From Dethiobacter alkaliphilus (GTDB lineage Bacteria > Bacillota > Dethiobacteria > DTU022 > UBA8154), in NCBI GenBank assembly GCA_016841605.1, contig JAENYV010000003.1, forward strand, positions 135,064-199,063: a stretch of 64,000 bases of DNA, in the 5' to 3' direction. Below, piece after piece: positions 8,241-17,276 of this stretch (the stretch's first letter is position 1; every line of letters starts with the position of its first letter). A model generated the notes under the pieces. That model saw only the letters and a list, made by a program, of their open reading frames with translations, made no database searches and was not told the DNA's origin. A program made the translations under genes and the position numbers.

Positions 8241-11200
8241 CTACATTGAAGCAACCGCCGCATCAATCTGTCGGATAATCTCTTCTTCCGGAGCGGCCGC
8301 ATCAATTTCGCTCACTATCTGTTCATCGGTAAAGTGCTTAAGTTTTATGGCTCCTGTCGGACATATTGCGTTACAGAGTCCGTCTCCTTTACAGAGAACA
8401 GGATTAACGACAGCCTTTTTGCCCTGTCGGGTTGTACGCAACTCTATGGCACCATATGAACAAACAGCAATACAGTCCCCACACCCCATACATTTATTTT
8501 CATTTACCTCGCAAACAGAGCCTGAGGCTATGACAATATCATGCGAGAGAAGCGTCAAAACCCTGCCTGCAGCTCCATAAGCCTGGTTAATCGTTTCCGT
8601 TAAAAGCTTGGGATAATGAGCCGCTCCACAAAGATATACGCCGTCTGTTCCAAATTCAACAGGCCGCAGTTTCACGTGGGCTTCTTTGAAGAAGCCGTCC
8701 GGGCTCAAAGTTACCTTGAATAATCCGGCTAATTTCGCGGTTTCTGCGGAGGGGATAACAGCTGCAGCCAGGGCAACTATCTCCGCATCTATTTCCAGCT
8801 TTTTGCCTAAAATATAATCCGGCACAGTAACTTTTAAGACACTCTTGCCTTCTTCCGTCTCGCCGGCTTCCACCTGAGGTTTGTCATGCGGCTCATAACG
8901 GATAAACCTGACACCTTTACCGGCCGCTTCCCGGTAATAATCCTCCTTGAATCCATACGTTCTCATATCCCGGAAGAGAATGTATATATCCATCTCCGGG
9001 TTTATCTCTTTTAGTTTCAGGGCGTTTTTAATTGACTCGCTGCAGCATATCCTGCTGCAGTAGTTTCTGTCTTCCTGCCTGCAGCCTACGCATTGAATCA
9101 TCACCAGACTTTCTGCGCCTGTTACCTTTTCGTCTCCTTTGGCAATCTGTTCATCCAACTCCAGGTGTGTCATAACCCTGTCATCTTCTCCATAAAGATA
9201 TTCCGCAGGCGTATAGAGATCAGCACCTATCGCGATGACGGCTGCACCGTGCTTTATCTCGGCAACCCTTCCCCCATACTTAACCCTGGTTATAAAGTTT
9301 CCCACATAACCTGTAGCTTCCGTAATGGTCGCCTCGGTATAAACATGTATTAAAGGATTTTTATATACCTTTCCGCTGAGATCAGCCAAATAGGCCTGAA
9401 CATCCAGCCCTTCCAGGGTAGTCTGAATTCTTTGTGCCGTTCCCCCCAGGTCAACATCCCTTTCCACCAGATGAACTTCATGTCCCTGGTTGGCTATGGA
9501 AAGAGCAGTAGTCATGCCGGCTACGCCTCCCCCAACCACCAAAGCCGCCTTGTTGACCGGCAGCTCAAACTCCTGTAAGGGCTGCAAGTGGCGGGCTCTT
9601 GCTACCGACATGCGGATTATGTCCTTTGCTTTTTCGGTAGCCGCTTCCTTTTCTTTCGAGTGGACCCAGGAGTTATGCTCTCTAATATTAGCCATTTCGA
9701 AGTAATATTGATTAATTCCCGCCTCCCGCAGGGTGTCCCGGAATAACATTTCAAGGGTCCTGGGGCTGCAGGCGGCAACGACCACCCGGTTGAGGCCTTT
9801 TTCCTTAATCATGTCCGTTATTTCTTTAGCGGCATTGGTTGCACAGGAAAATAACTGTTCCTGAGCGTAGACAACATTGGGCAGGGTTAAGGAATATTCA
9901 ACTGTGGAAGGAACATTTACCACTCTTCCGATATTAGCCCCGCAATGACACACAAAGACTCCTATTCTAGGCTCCTCCCCGGAGAGGTCTTCTTCCGGCG
10001 GATATATCCTTTCCCTGGCAAGATCCCCCCGCCGGAAAGAAAGGAGTTCACCGATTTGTGAGCCTGCTCCGCTGGCACTAAAAACCGACTCCGGAATATC
10101 CAGCGGACCCTGGAACGCTCCGCTCACAAAGATCCCGGGCCTGTTAGTCTTCATGGGATTGGCGGGGTTGATTTTACAAAACTCATGCCGGTTAAGTTCA
10201 ATGCCGTATTTTTCCGCCATACTCTGCACATCCGCGGGAGGGTTCAAGCCAACGGATAAGACTACCAGATCGAATTCTTCCTCTTTTACTCCATCGTCGG
10301 ATGTCGAATACCGAACTGTAACATTACCGGTTTCCGAGTTCTCTTTTACTATTGATGTGTAGCTTCTGATAAACCGTACACCGGGGAGATTCTCCGTCCT
10401 TTCATAATACCTTTCAAAATCCTTCCCATAGGAACGAATATCGTTATGGAAGATGGTACACTCGGCCTCTGCGTTATGATCTTTTGTCAATATCACCTGT
10501 TTTTGGCTATACGTGCAGCAGACTGCCGAACAATAGCTGTTGCCGCCCTCGGTAACCTGTCTGGACCCCACGCATTGAATCCAGGCTATTTTCTGGGGAT
10601 GCTTCAGATCGGAGGCACGCAGTATCTCACCCTGGTATGGCCCTGTGGAGCATAAAAGCCGTTCATAGTCCATACTGGTTACCACGTTCACAAAATCTCC
10701 GTAGTGGTATTCATCCTTTAGCCTGGGATCATACGGTTCCAGGCCGGGAGAGAGGATTATGGCTCCGACATTAATCTCGACCTTTTCCGGCATTTGATTT
10801 AAATTTATGGCCTTATTCTGACATATTCTTTGGCAAATACGACATTTCTTCTCTTTAAGGTAAAGACAGCTTTCATCAATATATGCCACAAGGGGAATTG
10901 CTTGCGCGAAATAAATATGAATAGCTTTATTCATGGATATTTCCTGATTGAATTGATCAGGGTATTTGACCGGGCAGTATTCTACGCAGACAGTACAACC
11001 CGTACATTTGTTCTCGTCAATATACCTGGGCTTTTTAATCAGCGTTACCTTAAAGTTTCCTGCTTCCCCTGCCACACTGTCAACTTCAGTGTAGGTTAAA
11101 ACCTCGATATTAGGATGCCGGCCGACCTCGACCAGTTTGGGCGCAAGTATTCACATGGAGCAATCATTGGTAGGAAAGGTCTTGTCAAGCTGGGCCATAT

Positions 11201-11381
11201 GGCCGCCGATGCTCGGCGCTTTGTCGACCAGGTAAACCTTAAAGCCGGCGGCGGCAAGATCTAACGATGCCTGAATACCGCTGATCCCCCCACCGACAAC
11301 CATTACGTCTCCAAAATTACTGCCTGCAAGGCTTGTAACAAGCCGGCCTTCAATTCTTTCATGTTCTTTTCCCACTTTCAT
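8241..11381 (-). CDS. bamE: Selenocysteine-containing HdrA/BamE-like flavoprotein, double module
   Basis: Reading through the TGA at 11151-11153 joins two frames into a protein of about 1046 residues. The start is ambiguous: ATG at 11381, or a GTG at 11375 that is better spaced from GAGG. The first module has a Rossmann motif ([13 protein letters not shown]) and [27 protein letters not shown], where Sec replaces a Cys of the HdrA cysteine cluster, then two [4Fe-4S] motifs ([21 protein letters not shown]). A second HdrA unit follows, starting at [15 protein letters not shown], with its own FAD motif ([13 protein letters not shown]) but without the Cys cluster, and ends with ferredoxin motifs ([22 protein letters not shown]). 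HdrA-type proteins bifurcate electrons at FAD. In this operon it corresponds to BamE, taking electrons from or to the MvhD-like and HdrB-like partners. Confidence 0.87.
11118..11153 (-). promoter_or_regulatory. UGA selenocysteine codon and SECIS-like hairpin (HdrA-like gene)
   Basis: UGA at 11153-11151. After 15 nt comes CTGGTC (11135-11130), loop GAGGTC (11129-11124), then GGCCGG (11123-11118). With G-U pairs this gives a 6-bp stem with a G-rich, U-containing loop about 21 nt after the UGA, the usual spacing and size of a bacterial SECIS. Confidence 0.65.
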
Positions 11382-11408
11382 CACCTCATCAGGTTTTATT
11401 GCACTTAA

Positions 11409-12173
11409 TTAAGAGCAACCAAGCCGCACCGGGTGGGAATACACCAGCAGGCGTCCGCCACGGACATGTCCGACCAGAGTAATGCCCAGATCATGAGCAA
11501 GTAAAATGGCGCTCTCCGTCGGCGCATGGCGCGAAACAACAATCGGGACCTGCATCTTTGCAGCCTTTATCAGCATCTCGGAGGATATGCGGCCGGTAAT
11601 CAGCAGTAATTTGTCTCTGGTTGATACTCCCCCCAAGAGACATTCACCCTGAATCTTATTCAAAGTATTATGTCGTCCGATATCCTCAGCCACTACCAGC
11701 AGTTTCCCGGTATCGGAGAGAGCTGAGGTGTGCACGCCGCCGCTTAGACGGTACAGCTCCATCTTCTCTTGAAGCTGCTCCATTAGTAAGAGCACTTCCA
11801 TTGGTGTAACAACAAGATTCGAATCAACCCTCTGTCCCTCAGTTTTAAAAACCCCTCCACCGGTGCAGCCACTGGCCAGTGTCCGCACCGTCGGCAATTT
11901 AAACCCGGGATTGCTAAGCCTCACATGGGCCAGGGAATCATCCTCACATACCCGCATCATCGCCACCTCGCCGATGCCTGAGATAATACCCTCTGCATAC
12001 AGATATCCAATAATGAGACAATTCAACTTGAGTGGAGTACAGAGGACATTGACCAGTTCTTGACCATTAACATAGATTGTTAGATTCATCTCACTGGGTA
12101 CGTGAACCGAAGTCTTGACCCATCCCTCATCGGAAAAGCGATTGCAGACTATTTCCGCTGCCACACTTTTCAT
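11409..12173 (-). CDS. fdhD: Formate dehydrogenase accessory sulfurtransferase FdhD
   Basis: 254 residues, the usual FdhD length. It contains the GGVHTSAL segment, EDIGRHNTLNKI and the late TGRISSEMLIKAA block diagnostic of FdhD. The cysteine motif region reads ASGCTGGG rather than CGxCG, so one Cys of the usual loop pair is kept. FdhD moves sulfur from IscS to the bis-MGD cofactor of formate dehydrogenases. Here it lies inside the AOR/Hdr operon, between the HdrC/B-like and HdrA-like genes, although AOR-type enzymes carry a bis-pyranopterin without the nucleotide. It may serve the FdhA encoded at 57-60 kb, or sulfurate the tungsten cofactor of the AOR-type protein. The ATG is 1 bp from the preceding stop codon. 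Confidence 0.92.
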   Translation of the reverse strand: MKSVAAEIVCNRFSDEGWVKTSVHVPSEMNLTIYVNGQELVNVLCTPLKLNCLIIGYLYAEGIISGIGEVAMMRVCEDDSLAHVRLSNPGFKLPTVRTLASGCTGGGVFKTEGQRVDSNLVVTPMEVLLLMEQLQEKMELYRLSGGVHTSALSDTGKLLVVAEDIGRHNTLNKIQGECLLGGVSTRDKLLLITGRISSEMLIKAAKMQVPIVVSRHAPTESAILLAHDLGITLVGHVRGGRLLVYSHPVRLGCS

Positions 12174-12174
12174 A

Positions 12175-13326
12175 TCATATCACTTCCTGAATGACCTCCG
12201 TGATATCCTTTACCTCCATGGTCTCCTCATAACCCAGACCCAACCTGCTGTCCTCCAAAGCAATGATGCAATAGGGGCACGCGGTAACCAAAATCTCGGC
12301 CCCAAGCCGGGCAGCGTCCTCTACTCTGAGATTGGAGAATCTCTCCTCCATTTTTGTATCAATCCAAACCCTGCCTCCGCCCATTCCGCAGCAGAGACTT
12401 TCTTCCCGCGACTCTTCCATCTCCATCAGCTCTAAACCGGGTATCTTATTTAAGACCTCTCGCGGCTGGTCAAATATGTTATTATGACGACCCAGGTAAC
12501 ATGGATCATGATACGTAATTTTCTTGGCAAGCTCCTTGCTGATCTTAAGTCTTCCCTCATTGATAAGCTCTAACAAATACTCGGTAATATGCACGATCTC
12601 AAAGTTGGCCATAAATTCCGGATACTCGTTCTTAAATGTATGGTAGCAATGAGGGGAAGAAACAAGGATTCTCTTTACTCCGTTTTCGATAAATGTTTTG
12701 ATGTTGTCCCTGGCCAGGCGTTTAAATACTTCCTCGTTGCCTGTCTTGCGGATACTTTCTCCGCAGCAGTTCTCCTCGGTTCCCAGTATTCCGAACTCGA
12801 CCCCCGCCTTATTGAGGATATTGGCCGTGGCTTGCGCTACCTTCTTTAATCTTGCATCATAGCTGGGATAGCAGCCGGGGAAATATAAAATTTCCATCCC
12901 TTCTTCGAATTTCTTAACATTGTAACCATCCGCCCAGTCCGCTCGTTTTTCCCGATCGACAACCAACGGATTACCATCGGCAGCCAGACTTGCGCTTGCG
13001 ATGCGGACAGGCTTGAGCAGGGCATTGGAAACTCCGTATCCCGTGGCCATGCGGCGCAGTGCTACTACGTTGTCTATCTGCTTTACGTCCCTGGGACATT
13101 TCTGAGGACACTTCCCACAGGTAGTACACCGCCAGACATCTTCAAGTTCTATCTCCGAGAGACCGAATGTCGCCTCGCGGATTACCCTGCGCATACTGAA
13201 ATCCGTCACCTTATTCCAGGGACAAACAGTATCGCATTTTCCGCACTGATAGCAGTATTTAACGGCGTCACCGCCTAATTCTTGTATTTCTTCTATTATC
13301 TCTTTGAAAGGGGATTCAACCTCCAT
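12175..13326 (-). CDS. bamD: HdrC/HdrB-like fusion, iron-sulfur CCG-domain protein (BamD-like)
   Basis: 383 residues. The N-terminal 110 residues are an HdrC-type ferredoxin with CYQCGKCDTVCP and CTTCGKCPQKCP. The rest is HdrB/HdrD-like with two CCG domains: ENCCGESIRKTGN, about residues 195-210, and SLCCGMGGGRVW, about 310-320. In heterodisulfide reductase these hold the noncubane clusters at the disulfide site. In the Bam complex the equivalent subunit is BamD. It sits between the ferredoxin and fdhD. Co-expression with the AOR-type gene suggests it links the tungsten enzyme to the HdrA-like flavoprotein. A role with another disulfide or thiol substrate cannot be excluded. Confidence 0.85.
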   Translation of the reverse strand: MEVESPFKEIIEEIQELGGDAVKYCYQCGKCDTVCPWNKVTDFSMRRVIREATFGLSEIELEDVWRCTTCGKCPQKCPRDVKQIDNVVALRRMATGYGVSNALLKPVRIASASLAADGNPLVVDREKRADWADGYNVKKFEEGMEILYFPGCYPSYDARLKKVAQATANILNKAGVEFGILGTEENCCGESIRKTGNEEVFKRLARDNIKTFIENGVKRILVSSPHCYHTFKNEYPEFMANFEIVHITEYLLELINEGRLKISKELAKKITYHDPCYLGRHNNIFDQPREVLNKIPGLELMEMEESREESLCCGMGGGRVWIDTKMEERFSNLRVEDAARLGAEILVTACPYCIIALEDSRLGLGYEETMEVKDITEVIQEVI

Positions 13327-13357
13327 ACTTTTTAATCCCTTCTTTCATCTTAATGTT

Positions 13358-13897
13358 TTAGTCCTTCTGTGACAACCTGGAAACCGTATCCGTCAGCTTC
13401 TGTAGTCCATATTTATCCAACAATACTTTCAATGCTGTCTCCATCTCTTCCAGCTCCACTTCCTCTTCCACTTCCTCTTCCCTTTCTTCGTAAATCAGAG
13501 CATCATTTATGCACCATTTGACACACAAAGGTTCTTCCTGGGGCGGATCGTCTTCACACATATCGCACTTGAGAGGGAGACCGGAATCGGGTTCTTTGAA
13601 TAAATCCCTGGAGGGGCAGGAAGCCCGGCAGAAGTCGCACTCACCGTATTCTCTTCCATCGAGCACATACTTTTCTCTGCCCATACATTCTGCTTCAGCG
13701 TACTCACCGGCGTAAACGGGAAGGTATACATCCCGGAGCGGGTCACGTATCACCCGGATACGCGCCCTCTCCGGATTATTGCTGCTGTATTTCGGCTCAG
13801 CATGAAACGCGGAGCAGATCATTTCACATGCCCGGCAGCCATTGCATAAAGCAACATCGACTTTAATTGTCTTGATTATCTTCTTAATCTTGGCCAT
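13358..13897 (-). CDS. bamC: Polyferredoxin partner of the AOR-type enzyme (BamC-like)
   Basis: 179 residues with three cysteine groups: CNGCRACEMICSAFH (residues 18-32), CDFCRASCPS (about 90) and CDMCEDDPPQEEPLCVKWC (about 112). This fits an HycB/BamC-type electron-transfer protein with three or four [4Fe-4S] clusters. The C-terminus is a glutamate-rich stretch followed by a short helix. Its start overlaps the end of the AOR-type gene by 14 bp, indicating translational coupling, and BamB and BamC form a tight heterodimer in Geobacter. Function as the immediate electron donor or acceptor of the tungsten subunit is inferred from this. Confidence 0.82.
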   Translation of the reverse strand: MAKIKKIIKTIKVDVALCNGCRACEMICSAFHAEPKYSSNNPERARIRVIRDPLRDVYLPVYAGEYAEAECMGREKYVLDGREYGECDFCRASCPSRDLFKEPDSGLPLKCDMCEDDPPQEEPLCVKWCINDALIYEEREEEVEEEVELEEMETALKVLLDKYGLQKLTDTVSRLSQKD

Positions 13898-15854
13898 TTT
13901 TTAAAATCCCTCTCTGTATAAAGTCTTCGGCAACGTAAGCCAAATTAAGTTCCTGCAAAGACTCTTTTGTCGGAATACCGTCCCTATTCCACCCCTTAAA
14001 TTTGTAATACCCATCAAGGAGCGCCTCTTCAAGCTCGGGAAACCTCTTTTTCCAATGGTTTTGAGGCGGATTCTCATCGGCCCTCCGCATACCTCTTCTT
14101 ATATTGTTGGCCCTCACTAAATTGCGGTTCCTCTTGGCAATTTGTGTCAGTCCATCCGCATCCATATCGATTCCGGCCGCTGCTGAAATAAATTTGGGAT
14201 AATTGTGTATATGATAGGGAGGTTTCAGAGGAAACGATGACAAACCGGCACACATCCCGAGGGAGTCATCAACATAGTGCATCCTCTCCATCCAGTCAAC
14301 AATTTCACAGCATGCTTCAACGCCCGGATAAAAAGGCATGGAATATTCCCCGCGAAATTCCCACTTCAGAAAATATTCCTTAAATTTTTCATCAGGAACC
14401 TGAACCCAGTCCTTGACAAATTCTTCTTTCTCCTCCATTGTCGCAAAAGGCGCCTGGGGAAACTGCCCTTCAATTTGCGTGATGTTTATCTTCTCATTGG
14501 TAGCATACATAAGGAAATAAATGGGGTTAAGCATTCCCAGCTTAAGTGGCAGCTGCTCATGTTTTTTTATGTTGTTATGAGCATATTCTTCTGCGCCATT
14601 GCCAATCTTTTGAGCTGCCCAATATGTGCCGTCAGCCAAAATGTCTCCGATTCCTTCCCTGCGAACAATTCTGTCAAGGAGCCAGAAAAATCTCCCATCG
14701 TTATCCGACGGACATCCTTCAAAGTCTTTGTCGGTCAAAATGCCGGCTTCCTTAAGCTCAACGGCGAAAGCCATTACTTGCGGACACGAAAAACCGTCCA
14801 CTCCATACTCCGTGGCACGCTGGGCAATTCTGAAACCAAAATCCAGGTCTGAAAAGGCCGCCATTGTATAAGTAAGTTTCGAGAAACATTTCATCATGTA
14901 GTTGGCGATCCCCGGAATGGAAATTGTCGCACCGCATTTTATCGGACAGTTATAACAACTTATTAACCGCGTCCGCACATTTTCTTGAGTCTCCTTCCAC
15001 TTCTCTTCGATTTCCTTGTTCCAAAAATCTTTTTTCCGCACGCGGGAATTCCCCCACATGAAATTCTCGGTATGCCACTTTTCATCAACATGCAACATCT
15101 CTTGCGGTGATCCAAGTATGGATAAAATGGGCATTACCCCGGGGATGGGATTGGCTTGCCGGTGCTGAATATATTTCATGACATCCTCGCAAAGCCCGAT
15201 ATATTCAGCGGGCCGGACGATATTAATATCATACTTTGTTCCACGGACAGCTATCGCCTTTAACCCTTTGTCTCCCATAACGGCACCGATCCCTTGCCGG
15301 CTGGCACTGGACCTGCCCTGCTCAATGGAAGCAAAAAAGACCCTGTTTTCACCGGCCAGCCCGATAGCGGCCACGTGAGCTTTCGGCTCCTTTAACTCTT
15401 GTTTAATTATTTCTTGAGTCTCAACAGCACCTTTGCCTCGCAAGTGAGAAGCATCACGTATTTCTACTTTGTCATTGTGTATCCATAAATACACCAGACT
15501 GGGGGACTTGCCGCGAATGATCAGTTTGTCATAGCCGGCATACTTTAATTCCGGCGCAAAAAATCCCCCCATCATGGAATAGGCCATTAACTGCGTCTGG
15601 GGGGAAAGGGTCGTAACCATGGTACGATTAGCGCCGGGTGCAGGTGTAGAGCATAAAAGACCTGTGCTGAATATCAGCAAATTATCCGGAGAAAAAGGTT
15701 CAGTCTCAGGGGGAACCCTATCCCACAGGATCTTGGCGTTAGTACCTAGCCCCCCAAGGTAAAGTTCGGTCCATACCGGGTCCGTCTCTACCCTCTCAAT
15801 ATTTCCTGTTGACAAATCAATTTCTAAATTGTACCCTGCCTCTGAGTACCTCAT
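13884..15854 (-). CDS. bamB: Aldehyde ferredoxin oxidoreductase family tungsten enzyme (BamB-like)
   Basis: 656 residues, the length of BamB and slightly longer than classical AOR. It has the AOR N-terminal domain (YLGGLGTNAKILWDRVPP, then SMMGGFFAPELKYAGYD), the pterin-binding SRQGIGAVMGDKGLKAIAVRG segment region, and the [4Fe-4S] cysteines in CYNCPIKCG with a fourth Cys in GMCAGLSSF near residue 563. No Sec or frameshift. It is the first gene after a sigma-54 promoter and starts an operon with ferredoxin, HdrC/B, FdhD, HdrA and MvhD homologues, the bamBCDEF order. With a benzoate-CoA-ligase-like gene under a twin promoter, the best guess is the active-site subunit of an ATP-independent class II benzoyl-CoA reductase. 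An aldehyde-oxidising AOR with an Hdr-type electron chain is the alternative. Confidence 0.8.
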   Translation of the reverse strand: MRYSEAGYNLEIDLSTGNIERVETDPVWTELYLGGLGTNAKILWDRVPPETEPFSPDNLLIFSTGLLCSTPAPGANRTMVTTLSPQTQLMAYSMMGGFFAPELKYAGYDKLIIRGKSPSLVYLWIHNDKVEIRDASHLRGKGAVETQEIIKQELKEPKAHVAAIGLAGENRVFFASIEQGRSSASRQGIGAVMGDKGLKAIAVRGTKYDINIVRPAEYIGLCEDVMKYIQHRQANPIPGVMPILSILGSPQEMLHVDEKWHTENFMWGNSRVRKKDFWNKEIEEKWKETQENVRTRLISCYNCPIKCGATISIPGIANYMMKCFSKLTYTMAAFSDLDFGFRIAQRATEYGVDGFSCPQVMAFAVELKEAGILTDKDFEGCPSDNDGRFFWLLDRIVRREGIGDILADGTYWAAQKIGNGAEEYAHNNIKKHEQLPLKLGMLNPIYFLMYATNEKINITQIEGQFPQAPFATMEEKEEFVKDWVQVPDEKFKEYFLKWEFRGEYSMPFYPGVEACCEIVDWMERMHYVDDSLGMCAGLSSFPLKPPYHIHNYPKFISAAAGIDMDADGLTQIAKRNRNLVRANNIRRGMRRADENPPQNHWKKRFPELEEALLDGYYKFKGWNRDGIPTKESLQELNLAYVAEDFIQRGILKNGQD

Positions 15855-16167
15855 TTTTCAACCCCTCTAGATATGTTTTATTTTTCATTATCCGGATATC
15901 CTTCCATGCTTCAAAGAGACAATTGCAACTATCATCACCACAATTTGTTTGAAAAGAACTTTTTTCGCCAGGGAAGCTTGGCAAAGCCTGCCCTTTTGGC
16001 AGTGTAAATTCAGAACTCTCTACCAAACAGAGATTAGATTAAAAAAACATTGTTGAAGCGAATATATCCACCTCCCTCTTCTCTTTTATCTTGATGTTTT
16101 TCAACCTGGCTTTCGGTTTGTTGTTTGTCAAAGTTTATAAATTCGCGCTTCTTTTAATATTTTTTAA
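15855..16167 (-). other. Long 5' leader of the AOR-type operon
   Basis: About 300 nt lie between the sigma-54 promoter and the BamB-like start codon. GAGGGG sits just before the ATG. Two small hairpins occur near 15962-15998: CTGCC with GGCAG around AAAAG, then GCCA with TGGC. No known riboswitch was recognised and no gene is apparent; the frame at 15817-16026 is a shadow. Confidence 0.5.
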
Positions 16168-16183
16168 TGCAATATAAGTGCCA
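16168..16183 (-). promoter_or_regulatory. Sigma-54 (-24/-12) promoter of the AOR-type operon
   Basis: On the minus strand the sequence reads TGGCACTTATATTGCA, an exact match to the sigma-54 consensus TGGCAC-N5-TTGCA with the required GG-N10-GC spacing. It points at the BamB-like gene. A copy differing by one base lies upstream of the CoA ligase (33749-33764). A sigma-54 activator is encoded 1.1 kb away. Confidence 0.9.
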
Positions 16184-16271
16184 ATTAGACGGATTTATTT
16201 TTAAATGCAGTGAAAAACGAACACTCAAATCACAAAACAGTTATTAAACATGGAAAGCATTGGTGGAATTA

Positions 16272-16318
16272 TTTCATTTTTGAAAGTAATTACTGCGGAT
16301 AATTGCAAAATAGAAAAC
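16272..16318. promoter_or_regulatory. Putative upstream activator sites of the AOR-type operon
   Basis: Two elements, 89-135 bp upstream of the -24 box: the dyad TTTCATTTTTGAAA (16272-16285) and AATTGCAAAATAGAAAAC (16301-16318). Both recur in the same order and orientation before the ligase promoter. Their distance from the promoter is typical of enhancer sites for sigma-54 activators. Confidence 0.72.
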
Positions 16319-16332
16319 CAAAACTTGGATGA

Positions 16333-17121
16333 TTAGAACTTTCTTTTTAACAGTTGTTCCGGAAGATAAGAATTTAATACTTTTATGTAGGTACCTTTCA
16401 TTCCGAATGATTTGGACTGAATTACGCCGGCACTCTCAAACTTTCTTAATGCATTAACAATTACCGATCTCGTAATACCCAACTGTTCAGCGCTTTTACT
16501 GGCTACTATAAGGCCCTCTTCCCCGCTTAGTTCTTTAAAGATATGCTCAGCTGCTTCCAATTCCGAATATGAGAGGGTTCCCAGTGCAAGCTGAACTACG
16601 GCTTTATTCCGTGCCTCTTCTTCTATTTCTTTTATTTTTGCTCTTAAAATCTCCATTCCGACGACAGTTGCCCCATTTTCTGCTAAAATAAGATCCTCTG
16701 ATTCAAATAATTGGCCAAAACGGGCTAAAAGCAGTGTCCCCAGTCTTTTACCTCCGCCGATAATCGGAACGACAGTAGTAAGCTTATTAGAAAAAAAACA
16801 ACTCTCCGACTGAATAAAAACACAATCATTTGTTTTTTGCCGCAGATTTACCCTTGTCTCATCATCCCTTAAAAGAAAATTGTTATAACGTTCCGGAAAC
16901 TCAGCTTTCTTCAGCACTTGCTCGACCATTAATTCACAGTCGAATTCGTTTATAAGCGCGTAACCAAGAATTTTTCCCTTTAGGTTAACAATATAAATAT
17001 TGGCTTGAATTACAAGCTTTAAAACTTTTGCCACTTCAAAGAAGTCAACCTTTTGTCCCGAATTTGTTTGTAATATTTTATTAGTTAAACGCGTCTTCTC
17101 CAATAATTGAGAAACAATCAC
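16333..17121 (-). CDS. codY: CodY family transcriptional regulator
   Basis: 262 residues from a GTG with AAAGGGG upstream, giving the usual CodY start (VSQLLEKTRLTNKILQ) and length; the frame is open to 17190. The N-terminal two thirds is the GAF domain that senses branched-chain amino acids in Bacillus. The C-terminal winged helix shows ASKSAEQLGITRSVIVNALR, then KFESAGVIQSKSFGMKGTYI. CodY is normally encoded with xerC-hslVU, so this copy next to the aromatic/AOR operon is displaced and may be a specialised paralogue. Whether it still binds Ile/Leu/Val or GTP cannot be told. It is 155 bp downstream of the sigma-54 activator with a terminator between. Confidence 0.88.
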   Translation of the reverse strand: MIVSQLLEKTRLTNKILQTNSGQKVDFFEVAKVLKLVIQANIYIVNLKGKILGYALINEFDCELMVEQVLKKAEFPERYNNFLLRDDETRVNLRQKTNDCVFIQSESCFFSNKLTTVVPIIGGGKRLGTLLLARFGQLFESEDLILAENGATVVGMEILRAKIKEIEEEARNKAVVQLALGTLSYSELEAAEHIFKELSGEEGLIVASKSAEQLGITRSVIVNALRKFESAGVIQSKSFGMKGTYIKVLNSYLPEQLLKRKF

Positions 17122-17222
17122 TTTTTTCACCCCTTTCAGTAAAGACGTCTCTGTACTATATACAAAATAATTATGCAAAATACATGCCAATCCATCAGAT
17201 GAATTTTATTTAAGGTAAAAAT

Positions 17223-17256
17223 AAAAAAACCCGATGTGCGGATTTTCTACACCGAG
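17223..17256 (-). terminator. Terminator of the sigma-54 activator gene
   Basis: CTCGGTGT pairs with ACATCGGG through an 8-bp stem with two G-U pairs (17256-17249 with 17237-17230), followed on the minus strand by seven T. It lies 20 bp past the activator's stop and before codY. Confidence 0.7.
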
Positions 17257-17276
17257 TTCTTAAAAAAGTTAGGGTT

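Noticed and set aside
8096-8305. 69-residue minus-strand frame across the long hairpin
   Set aside because: It consists of the inverted repeat plus shadow of hdrA, with no ribosome site.
11075-11153. HdrA-like gene broken by a stop codon
   Set aside because: The frame is unchanged across the TGA and the conserved sequence continues; Sec is the simpler reading.
15855-16167. A molybdenum/tungsten cofactor riboswitch in the AOR-type leader
   Set aside because: Two small hairpins occur, but the conserved Moco-motif sequences could not be found by eye.
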